Shown: positions 10,390 through 20,827 of the stretch, one piece after another
Layout: each line of letters begins with the position of its first letter
Numbering within the stretch: the stretch's first letter is position 1
From: Tetraselmis striata
Lineage: Eukaryota; Chlorophyta; Chlorodendrophyceae; Chlorodendrales; Chlorodendraceae
Reading direction: 5' to 3'
NCBI GenBank assembly: GCA_006384855.1
Contig: VCJN01000653.1
Coordinates: 41,840 to 105,839, forward strand
Length of the DNA: 64,000 nucleotides
Program-made: the position numbers and the translations under genes
Notes under the pieces: generated by a model
Told to the model about the DNA's origin: nothing
Database searches by the model: none
The model's input: the letters and a program-made list of their open reading frames with translations, nothing else

Positions 10390-12009
10390 GCAAGCTTCTT
10401 CATAGCTGCAGCCCTTGCTTCGCTGTTTCGCCATTGCCTATGGGCAGTATCACTGATGGTGTTGCCTTGGCGCCTCGCTATTGCGACTGGTTTCTTGGCT
10501 GGCCATTTTAAACAGTCAAGTGAAGTGCCCACCTGCTTGCCCGACAAGGCAGCCGGCAAGGTGATCAGGCCGGCACTCGTGATTCGGATGGTACGGGTGT
10601 TTCCTTAGTAATCCTTAGTGATGTATCTCCATGAAATTTTATATGGAGTATGGGCTGATGTACACTACAAAAAATGTATGGTTGATGTTATTTTCGTATA
10701 TGTGTACATAGCTGAGTATCAGGATGCATTAGGAGGATTGCAACTGGTGGAGCATTCCATTGTTCTATAGACTTGCACTCGTGATTGCGTGCGATCATTG
10801 TGACAGTTATGATATCTACAGACGCTACAAGACAGTGTACGGTGTGGACCTGGGGTTGCGAGTTTATACGATATCAAGCTGCCGTGTGGCAACTGTTGTG
10901 CTTTTAACGGATGTCCCCTCGATTGTTACACTGGTTATCGGAGCTTGTGTTCTCGATCCAGGGACCTAGAGAACACCGCTTCCATCCCAGATGAAATTGA
11001 AATCTGATGTCTTGCGGAGGGAGGAATGTAGTGTGACAATTCAGATACCTATACCCGCTACGAGTGTGTACGGCGGTCACGTGTATGCGGCCGGACTGGC
11101 GCCCCTGTACCCGCGCGATCCCCATGTCTATAGTCGCGCACCGATATCGGTGATGCGAAATTAGTACCAGCAGTGCAACACAGCTACGTTGGCCTTCTGA
11201 GGTCCCGCCCTACTTGCTTTGATTAGCGGATCCCATGCGGGTTGGTCAGGGGCGGGCCCTTCCCTAATGTTGGCGGGTAAAGACGTAAGACAGCGTGTAA
11301 GAGAAAGAGCACATATTTGTAACAAATTTCAAATTCAAGTATGTGTACCAGAGGTTGCGAATATATATCTCCAGATATATACGATATCACACCGCCGTGT
11401 GGCAAGCGTTGTGTTTTTGAGGAAATTGGAATTGGTTAGAACATGCTACTGTGCCGCTCTCCACTGCTCAGACTGAGTTGAGAGGCGGGCTGCGGCAGCT
11501 CAATGCCAACGGCTCAAAGGGGTGGGGGTGGGGGAACCATGCTGGCGGCCGCACTCCGGAGACCTTATCCTATCCTGTCGAAAGACTGAGTAAAGTAATA
11601 CTTTCCTCAACACCGTAAAAAAGGAGGCGGAAAAGTATGAAATGTGTGTCGCAACAGTATTACCGGCGCCGCGCATTGTTGCGGTCGCCGTGCGTCTTGG
11701 CTCCACCCGTCGTCATTGCAAAACATATCCCGCACGTCGCGGCGCTGATCGCTCCGCCGCGCCGGCTGTGGCGGTCCAATGGCCTCGGCCGCGGTCTGCC
11801 GATGCTGCCGCCATCGCCCCCGCCGGAGCTCCTCGCGGTAGGGTCCCCAAAGGGGGCGGGAAGGGGGATGAAGGGCGAACACCAAATCCCCCCCACCCCC
11901 CCCCCATCCCCCCTCCCAACGTCCGCGCGTCATCACTCTCTGACCGGCTGGCTGGTCATGATCGCCATCGCGCCGCTTGCTTCCGCAACACGCCTCGTCG
12001 ATGTATAAC
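10390..12009. other. Gene-poor region with a diverged direct repeat
   Basis: No gene can be supported. Two segments share a pattern: 10856-10910 (GTTGCGAGTTTATACGATAT, then GCCGTGTGGCAACTG) and 11354-11425 (GTTGCGAATATATATC, then ATACGATATCAC and GCCGTGTGGCAAGCG). They look like remnants of one repeated element. A C-rich, low-complexity stretch lies at 11889-11915. Confidence 0.4.
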
Positions 12010-13620
12010 CGCCTATCAAAGGTCAGACCGCGATGGCCGCCAGCTCACTCCTCCTGCTGCTTGGCCCCGACACCCTGAGAGCACTCCGGCTCCTGTCTCT
12101 TGGTCCCCAAGTCGCTGCCGGCACTCCTGGTAATCATTTGCCGCCATATCTCGGTGGCGATGGGCTCCGCCCTCTCGGAAAACATCACGTCGGACAGCGC
12201 CGTCTCCTTATATCTAATCCAAGGCATGATGTACCGACCAATAACTTTGAGATGACACACACAACAAATTGTTTCGGGAACACATACTTCAACTCGAATA
12301 TTGGGCAGCTGCCGGCCTCCGAACAATCATTCAAAACGCCAAAGCACACATAATATGGGTAATCGGCAACGAGCAGGCCGGCACAACTGCGGGCGAAGTG
12401 ACCAACGGCGGGACGACCCTACCTCACAACATGGCTTCTACATAGTAGGCGCACTTTCGGAGGCAGCCGATGACGTGTGGTTGACCTACTGCCAAGGGGC
12501 GCCAACAAGTTGCCGCACCCCCACAACCTGAAAAACGCCTTCGAAAACATGCTAATACCGCATGTGTGGGCTCCAACGCCACCGACGAAATCCTTCACTC
12601 CCAGGACCTCATCGACATGGCGCTAGCCACAATACATGAGCACTAGCCACATGAGCGCTGCCGGACCTCATCATGCCCTCAGACATCACCACCTCATAGA
12701 GAATACACATACCGGAATTCATATGGAGAGCACACTCCAATAAAAAAGACGCAAAGGCTAGCCATGATCCTTCAGCACCTTCGGGAAGTGCGGAGAAAAT
12801 CTCAACACGGCCACATGCCTGGCAACTTCCCGTCGATGGCTCGATGTCCGACCTAACGACGGATAGGCACAAGATCACACTTAAAGTACTCATCGGAGAA
12901 CCGGAAACCCTAAACGGCGGACGATGGAACAGTATGTCGGCATACGTCGCCAACCAACTTGTGGCCAACTTCTCCTCAAGGACAGAGACACTCTCATCTC
13001 CGACCTCATAGACCGAGTCCGACACACGCTCTCCCTCGTCAAGAACACCGACCTTGGCAGATACCAAGGGGAAAACCGAAGTGAGTCCCCAAACCGGTGA
13101 AGCGGTACCAATGCTACTAAGTAACCTCGACCATGCTAGCCCCTCATCTGCACCCAAAACCATGCAAGCCTGACATCATAGTACTTATCGTCGGATATGA
13201 ATGGGACCCGGCCACCGAAACCATAGCAATACAAATAATACAGATAATCGAATTCCAATACTGTAATTCAAAACCTCCACCATCATGCCGCCATACACAC
13301 CCTCATCCACAGAAAATATCAACCTCTAGTGGAGGCCCTCAAAACGCAAGCATGGACATTTCCGATCGGAGATGTTCCCGTCACCCTTTGCCAAAGCGGC
13401 TCCATACACAAATTCACTCTAGAAACCATCCAACGCCCCACGGTCCTCCGCCCCAGGAAACACCCCTGGACCAACCCCCTCCGCCCCCCGTGCCGCCGCG
13501 ATCCGCTTTGCAAAAAATGAAATAAAGGACAATCGATAGGATGGCTGTACACCCCCCCGCATATCGAAGCAGTCCCTCAAACCCACCAAGACTGAATCCA
13601 TTACCTCTCACAACCCAACC
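12010..13620 (+). pseudogene. Decayed retroelement polyprotein fragments
   Basis: Base composition is more even than in the genes nearby, and short coding-like pieces change frame often: LEYWAAAGLRTIIQNAKAHI (about 12280-12340), DTLISDLIDRVRHTLSLVKN (about 12985-13045) and RKYQPLVEALKTQAWTFPIG followed by DVPVTLCQSGSIHKFTLE (about 13310-13425). The last resembles the tail of reverse-transcriptase ORFs of green-algal retroelements, where a KY-PL-V-AL--AGW pattern recurs; this is from memory of the families, not a search. Many stops are present. Confidence 0.35.
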
Positions 13621-15675
13621 TCACACCGCCGACGTTAATAACAACCACGCTTCAACATATCACCGTGCACAACATTCCCGCGCCCCGACAAGATAGCTAG
13701 GGCGGGGGGGGGGGGGGGGGGGGGCAACTCTGAGCGAAAGGAGGAGGGGTGCGGACGATGAACGAAACGAAGGAGGCCGGCCGGAAGCTGCATCCGTGAT
13801 CCCAACGGTTCCCACAGCAGTTGGATAAAGCATGTCCTGAAAGCAACTCGGCTTGGGCAGTGGAGAGCAGCAAGACAACACTACGTATTTAATTCATAAT
13901 TTTTTTCATTTTCATACTGATATGTATGGCTCGCAATCACCGGGGCAATCCATGGGCTATGCGCAAGAAGAAGTACCCGGCAGCGACCTCCCGCAACTCA
14001 TGCGGAGTCGTGACTGTCCTCGAGATGGGGATGGTCACCGTCCACATGCCAGACGCCACGTCGAGTTGACCGAACTACAAGATATGTTGTCCACTTGTGA
14101 CAAGGAGAGTGCCCACTTCGTTCGGAAGCCTAGAGTTGTTGGCATAGTCCAGGAAAGCCGCCAGATCATTCTGTGAGCCCGACGCAGCCTCCGCCTCCCG
14201 CTCCATCGCACGGACGTCCCTATCGCCGAGGTGGCCGGGAGGAGCCGCTAGAAGGCGCCCCCACGCCTCGCGCACCGCGGCGGCGTAGCCGCGTAGGTGG
14301 CCGACCGGCGACCGCTGACCCGTTGAGTACTCGTAGCGCCTACGATGACAAATCCTTAGTAATCCTTATATACCTGTTAAAGTACGAGGTCGAGAAACAG
14401 CGCGCAGCGACGCGCGCGGGCGAGACGATGATATGTTCGATGAGTCCCGGATGAGTCATCGAGTCGCGATGACATCAGCATACTGACGACCTAGCAGTCG
14501 CTCTTTATTGACCGCCAAAAGCTTTTTAAACATACCTTATGCATGACCCCCTAAACCAGTGATTTCCCGCCGGACAGCAGCGCAGATAAAGCTGACGCAA
14601 TCGCGAGGCACCTTCTACTTGGCTCGAGTGGCAGCGCTCATCTGGCGCTACTGCAGCGGAGTTCGGCGCACCTACTCCCACCCCCGACCAAGCCCACGGG
14701 GTAGTCGGTTATCCATCTCCTCGTCGCCGTGCCTCCCTGACTGCAGCTCTGTCGTGCCTTCAAAAACTTCAGGTATGAAAAGCCTCCCCGACCGAGCTCA
14801 TTCCAACCATGCGAGTGCGGGCGCAGATATTTCGAAAGAAAGTTCCCGCATTTGTAACGGGTATGCGTTTGTCGTGCCCCGCGCCAGCCCTCCCCGGCAG
14901 CTTTTCGCGTGTCAGTCTCACGCCGTTCAGTCTTGGCGCTTCTGGCGGGGTGTTGGTTGTCCCGCCGGGTGTATGCCCGTTATCCGCGGGTACGCTTGAA
15001 TGGACACGTAAAACTACGGCTCACAAAGGGGCGCCGGCGAAAGTTGCGGGGGAGCTCGGAGGCATGCCGACCAGAAGCGTCGCCTTATTACTCGTCCGCA
15101 GCACTCTTTTGGCATTTCCAGCAGGCGCTAGAGCGCACGATTGTTTTATGGCTATGCGAGGCCTGCACAGTAGCTCCGGCCGTGCCGTGCATGACTGGAC
15201 AGCGCCTCCACCGAGGTCTTCGCAGCCCTTTCGAGTTCCGGTCACAACCGGGGGCGGGGGGGGGGGGGGGGGGGGGGGGGGCATCCGTGCGCATTCGTTC
15301 GCATGGATAACGGGCTGAACAAGTTCGACAGAGGTATAACTAACGCACGGGGGAAAGCAGGCTGCATCCCACTCAGCTCCCGGTCGTACCCCCGCGCTCG
15401 AGCCTCGCTTACCCTTCGGCAGCCTAACTGACCTTTGAAAACCTTCCTCGGCGGCAACTTCTTCGTGCTGCCCCACTGTCCCCTACGTGCTGCCCCACAT
15501 TATCTATACGTCTCAGTCAAACCCGCACTCGCCACAGCTTGAGGCTTGCATGCCCTCCATATCACAGCTTCTCCCCGCCTGGACGCGGAAGCTAATGCCT
15601 GTGCTGGGCTGTTCTCATGCAGGAACCTGTGCCAGCTCTTCAGAAGCCTGCCTGTAGCGGAGCATCTCTGACACC
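13621..15675. other. Intergenic region upstream of the SURNod19 gene
   Basis: No supported gene. Contains poly-G runs at about 13700-13722 and 15250-15281 and scattered ORFs without codon-usage support. ORFs at 14559-15318 overlap each other in different frames and have no recognisable domain. Confidence 0.4.
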
Positions 15676-18538
15676 ATGAAGCCCGCTGTGATACTTTGCG
15701 CGGTCCTACTTGCAGCGGCCACGATAGCCTGTGCGGCATCTACCGATAGGTGCAAACTCCTTCTACCTAGTACTGTAAGTATGACGGCGCCGCTTGCGAG
15801 CGGGTTGTATGACCACCTCTGACAAGTGACGGCATCGTGTGCGTGCAGCCGTAAGAACTTGGAGGAGTTAACACCACTCGAAGTCACTCGGTGAGCCACT
15901 GACACCAGCCCATCCCCATTAAACCCATTTTCAGCAGTTGCATGGTCACGACCAGTGATCGCGGATCGCCCGCCTCCTGAACCCAACAGTCAGCACCGCC
16001 TCTGAAATGTGGCCACCCCTCCTTTGTCCTGTCTTGCGCCGCAGCTCCGGCAAGCTGATTGTCAAGTACTCAAGCGAACCCAAGAAGGCTTCCTGGCCGG
16101 AGAAGTACAAGATCGCCAACCCGCTTGAGGGCGAGGCCGAGTGGTGGCCATACCGGGGCGAGTCTTTCGAGATTTACTCAAACCCCATCCCGCTGAAGTA
16201 CGCACAGGTCGCCTACCAGTTCCATACGGGCCTGCTGCTGCCGGAAGACTTCAGGAAGAGGTGCGCGCGCCCATGCAACCAGCCTTGACTCTACCGTTGG
16301 CCCAGCCTGCGGCATACTTGAATAAACATATATGTAACTCCCCTGCCCTGCGGAACTCACCGCCAGGTTCCACGGGAAAGACGTTGCGTTCACGGGCTAC
16401 GAGATCAACGTCGTGCGCTTTGATGAGGACGGCAATGAGGAGTCCGTGCCCAGCTTTGATGCGTACAATCATCACTACGTCATATACATGAAGGGCGCCA
16501 ACTGGACGGTGTGATGCCCCCCTCCACCCCTTTCCAGCATGACGTGCGCCAACAGGGCAAGCGCACTGCCTCGCTTGTACTGATATCACGGAACTGGCTC
16601 GCTGCACAGGATGAATGCACTGGGCGGTGGTGCCCTCCGGGCGGCCTCCCAAGTGGCGAGGCAGCCAATCTGGGGCAGGTTCTGCGGCGCTCCAGCAATG
16701 ATCACCTCAACATCCAGATGTTCAGTGAGGGCAATGGCAACGAGCACCGTGGATCCTTCCATGGCTACCCAAAGGGCTTCTCCCAGGTGAGCTGCCTATC
16801 GGCTACGTATTGGGATAACAATAGGTAGTCGTAGTCGTACAGGGATCATGACAATCTGTGTCTCCCCAACTGACACCCTGCTGCCTGCCCTTCTTCCGTC
16901 CATCCCACGCCCACCCTCCCACAGATCCTCCACTCCCCGCACTCTCTGGACCCCTTCTTCCACCTCATCAACACCAGGTGTGTATTATCCAGGCTGCCCG
17001 CCATGCCGCCAGCTGTGCCCGTGAGTGGGCAACGTGGATGACAGTGCCTTGCCGTGTTCTGCAGGGGTGGGGGTGGCCGCGGTGGGGTCGGCAGCTCCCT
17101 GCTGCCAAGGTCAAGCAATGCCAAGCCAGATGCGAGGTGAATATGGCCGCTGAATGCAAGTGTCTTGTGCATCAGCTCCTTCTGCTATGCTACCCCACAC
17201 CTGCCTCGAACCCCCCTCCCCTGCAGACAGAGCGCCCCATCTTTGATCCCTCCCCCCCCTGCTCCATTGCGGTCCTGTTAGATCACAACTCTATGCTTGG
17301 CGCAATGCTGGACGGCAGGTACTCTGGGCTGATTGAGTGCCCATGCACCACTCGTCGCCAGTTCGACCTCGAGAAACTCACCATCGACGGCAAGGCCCCA
17401 GAGATGGCCTTCGGTGCCTGCCGGGTGAGCTGTCCTGCGTGACATGCTGCAGGGCTCATTTGACATGGTCGAGAGAGGCTATCGTCTGCCATCCGAACTC
17501 GATTCCCTGCCCCTGACCTTGCACGTGCTGCCTTGGGACCGCGCAGCAAGAGATTGCGCACCAGAATAACCCTTCCTGCGAGCTGGAGACATATCGTGGG
17601 GGGCTGCGATGCTGCGGCGACCAGATGGTTCTGCTGGACGAGGACCAAGAGGTGAGCTATCGTGATCAGTAATGGCCCATTGTCTGATGTGCTCTCTCTC
17701 TCTCTCTCTCTCGTTCTTTCTCCATATGCACAGTGTAGGTAGACACCCTTGCGGGGTGTGAGGGAGTGGGCCTGTCTGCTAGGATGCGCCCGGCCTGGAC
17801 GTCTTCTACTTCAAGATGCGTTGGTGGTTTGAGGACCCCGCCAAGGTCCCCTCCAAGAACCTCTTCCGCATGTTTTGGGAGACAGAGGACCGCAACAACG
17901 AGTACGACATCCCGCAGTGCGCACCAAAGTCCAAGTCGGTGAGCGGCTGTGCTGAAGGGCAGAGACTTTCTGTCACTATGTACTGCGCCGGTAGGTGTGC
18001 TGCCCAGTCTGGTGCTGAACCCTCCGACGCTTTGGTTCGTCAGTGTGTGCACACCCTCATCAATCGCTTCACCGTCAAGGAGCTGTGCGAGGTCTGGACC
18101 TGCGGCGACAGGCCGGTGGGCGAGGAGGGCTTTGATCTGATCTTCGCCGGCCCGCACCTGCACGTCGGCGGCATCTCCATGGAGCTGATCAACGCCGACA
18201 CAGGCGAACAGCTGTGCATCGGCGCGCCCGAGTATGGCGACAGTGACGAGGCCAGGAATGAGGAGGGGTGAGTGTTGTCCGGTCCATCCGCTGCGCTTGC
18301 CACTGCCAGGGGTGGTCGCATGGTGCCATTGCTGACGTGTGCATCGGTGGTGCGACGCAGGTATGTGACGTCCATCCCTCCGTGCCTCTGGAGCCACGAG
18401 GACCCCGGCTTGCCCAGTCCCCCGCGCCTCTTCAACGAGACACGCCTCATCTCCATCGCCAAGTACAGCACCGACCCCCAGCGCTGGGGCGCGATGGCGC
18501 TGTGGCAGATGCGCGGCGTCTACGTCGATGAGGAGTGA
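15676..18538 (+). CDS. SURNod19-domain secreted protein (stress up-regulated Nod19-like)
   Basis: Eleven exons: 15676-15749, 16045-16260, 16367-16508, 16610-16786, 16925-16977, 17065-17136, 17319-17424, 17547-17651, 17783-17938, 18044-18267 and 18361-18538. Together they code 500 residues with every junction in frame. A signal peptide is obvious (MKPAVILCAVLLAAATIACA). The C-terminal half has hallmarks of the SURNod19 family: CELETYRGGLRCCGDQ, LDVFYFKMRWWFED, HLHVGGISMELINADTGEQL, then CIGAPEYG and YVTSIPPCLW. Conserved Cys pairs suggest a disulphide-bonded extracellular or vacuolar protein. The biochemical role of the family is not established; in plants it is named for induction by rhizobia and stress. 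Exon 6 (Gly-rich) is the least certain. Several Cys and His sites could bind metal. An intron at about 17695-17712 holds a CT microsatellite. Confidence 0.85.
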
Positions 18539-19452
18539 TCAGCGCGCCGCGTTGCATGTATCAATGCCTGTATATAAAGATGGCAGGGCTCCGCACCTGT
18601 CACAGCGAGCCTGCAGAATGAATGAGCTGGTTGTTGCAGGCCTCATGGCGTGTATTTGGGCAGCAGCAACTCTCCTAGAACTCGCGGAAAAAGGCAGATG
18701 AAGGTGATGATAGAGGAGCATTTCCGCCGACCATTGGCTGCCGGTGATGCTGTGCCGCCCACCGGGAGCGGCCAGTGTCTGCAGGTGGCAACAGATGTAA
18801 TATCCATGGATTCAGCCGTTGTGTTCACGACATGAAACCCCGATTCATCATAAAGTGGCGCATGTATGCCATGGAATGAGCTGATGAATCTGGTAGGCCT
18901 TGCCATTTGATGGAAACTACAGCAGCAGCTCCAATTGTTCAGTGGCGGTCCTCAGCGTGGACCCCTCCGAGATGTCAGCCCCACATATTGGTCGACTGTG
19001 GAATTGTACTTCGGCACGCACAGGGGTGGCAAAGCCAACACATCATGACGCCCACAAAACGTTCAAGATATTACATCTCTCCAATCAGGTCAGACTCGAA
19101 TGAAAAAAGTCAGTTCGAGCGACAACTAGCGACAAGTACCTCCTGTAGCGATAAAGCCGACAAGTAGGTATGTGATTCTTGCAGGTTCGCAGTTTTTTCA
19201 TAGTAGTGAACTACATAGAACCTGCCCAAGCATCGTCCATACGTACCTGTACTAATATATCTGTATATGAGGATTGCATGACCTGGCTGCAAGAGATGTT
19301 AAAAATCACCTCCTGCCTCGGGCAGTAGGCACTAGACAGGCAGTCCTTGCTGCAAAGTCCTCACGACGACAGGATATGTAGGTTTTATTTGGCGCAATCA
19401 GGCGCAACGACCGATCCGTCTCCGTCCGCCCGCGCTACTCCTGTACTGTACG
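18539..19452. other. 3' region of the SURNod19 gene and spacer
   Basis: A TGTAA motif at 18796-18800 may be the polyadenylation signal of the preceding gene (258 bp past the stop). Nothing else coding is supported up to the LINE insertion. Confidence 0.4.
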
Positions 19453-19467
19453 AGAAGTTATCGTCGC
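19453..19467. repeat. Target-site duplication, left
   Basis: AGAAGTTATCGTCGC, identical to 20320-20334. Confidence 0.9.
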
Positions 19468-20319
19468 CTGTACTCTTCGGATGGCTCGAACCGGAGCGCT
19501 ACGGATTTCATCGTGGATCATCTACCCATATGCCCCGTAGCGAACTACAAGCACCGCATGCATACCGCTTTGAAGAATCTGTGGGCATCTGTGGCAATTG
19601 ATGCGGGGCGGTGCTTGACCGGGACCGCTCGGGAGCCGGCGACTTGACCCTTGAGCCGAGTGGGCTGCGCCCAGCGGACCGCTCGCGGCCGTCGGACCTG
19701 ACGCTGGCGGGGTGGGGGGGGCGGCGTGCGATTACGTGATCGACTTCGCGTGCGTGTCCTCCACGACCCCCACTTGGAGCAACGACCCCCGCTGGTGCAC
19801 CCCAGGAATCGCGGCGACCGAGGCGGAGCATGCTAAGTTGGCAGCGGACCGGGCGTCTTCCGCCCCAGTGCAGGGTGTTCACCGGTACTACCCGTTTGTG
19901 GTTGAGGACCGCGGCCGTCTCGGGAAGTCCGCTTTGACGGTGGTCTACATCATCGCGGTGCTGTTGGCTGTGCGCAACTTCCCTGGCGGTCCTTCCGCCC
20001 CGACCTCTTGCTTTCTTCGTGGTCAATCCGTTCAGGCACTTCGAAACTTTGTCGCCAGCCAACCTGCTGAGTTCCGCCGTCACCTATCGCGCACACGGCG
20101 GGGGCTGTTGCAGCGGGTCTCGGCTTGCGTGCATGGTACCCTGGGCGGCATTCTCTCTGCCGGTGTGCATATGGCCAAGTCTGATGCGTGTGCTCGTGCC
20201 CACTCTGCGTCTTCTCATGTTACTGCTTCCACCCCGCAGTCGCTGTAGAGGACCTTTCTGATTGCCTTTTATTTTGGTGATTTCCGATATCGCCTACTGC
20301 TGCTAGCTCATGTAAATAT
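19468..20319 (+). mobile_element. 5'-truncated LINE (family B) with perfect target duplication
   Basis: 852 bp bounded by the exact 15-bp repeat AGAAGTTATCGTCGC at 19453-19467 and 20320-20334. It encodes the 3' end of a non-LTR retrotransposon ORF. Readable pieces are CDYVIDFACVSSTTPTW, ATEAEHAKLAADRAS and VHRYYPFVVEDRGRLG, ending with TPQSL and a stop at about 20248. This region corresponds to the C-terminal restriction-like endonuclease domain (D...D...E/K core) seen intact in the element at 26.9-30.1 kb. The 3' end is TGTAAATAT with no poly-A tail. Related copies lie at 53.4-54.3 kb (-) and 56.1-56.4 kb (+). Confidence 0.88.
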
Positions 20320-20334
20320 AGAAGTTATCGTCGC
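20320..20334. repeat. Target-site duplication, right
   Basis: AGAAGTTATCGTCGC, directly following the LINE 3' end TGTAAATAT. Confidence 0.9.
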
Positions 20335-20827
20335 GCCGCGCGAGAGCTTGAGGGTCCACTTCATCCACTAGTCATCCCTGGAACAAACACAGGAAATAAG
20401 CGGATGTATTGCGATATTCAAGTGATCATCATCATGACGGCGACGATGAGCGACGAGCGCCGCAGCGGCAGGCGAACTATACAGGGTAGTCGCTACCGCC
20501 CCCAATATCCGGCTATCAGCATTTCATCGACAGCATCTACGCGGGCCGCGGATTGTTCGCCCACCGCGCAGCAGCCTCTGCTGTGCGGTAGTTCCTCATA
20601 CCGGCACGAGTAAGAATAAGTGGTGGATCCGACTACACGAAAAGTCTTTACCAGCCAGGTAGCACGTGGTATGTGAGCGGAGGATTATACGCGCGCAATA
20701 ATAATCGCGCGCGTCACCGACTGCCCCGACCCTGGGCCCTCCCCCAGGGCGTTGACGGCGGGTGTGGAACCGCGCTGTCCACAGCTGCTGCAGGCTCACA
20801 CCTGTCTCTGCGACTGGGCGAGCAGGG
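20335..20827. other. Upstream region of the GT29 gene
   Basis: About 490 bp without a supported gene. The presumed promoter of the gene starting at 20828 lies here; no clear core element was identified. Confidence 0.4.

Noticed and set aside
12609-13163. 184-residue minus-strand ORF
   Set aside because: The plus strand of the same DNA carries more retroelement-like pieces; the minus ORF has no recognisable pattern.
14559-15318. Several overlapping plus-strand ORFs upstream of the SURNod19 gene
   Set aside because: Conflicting frames, no domain, no consistent splice sites; one runs into a poly-G run.
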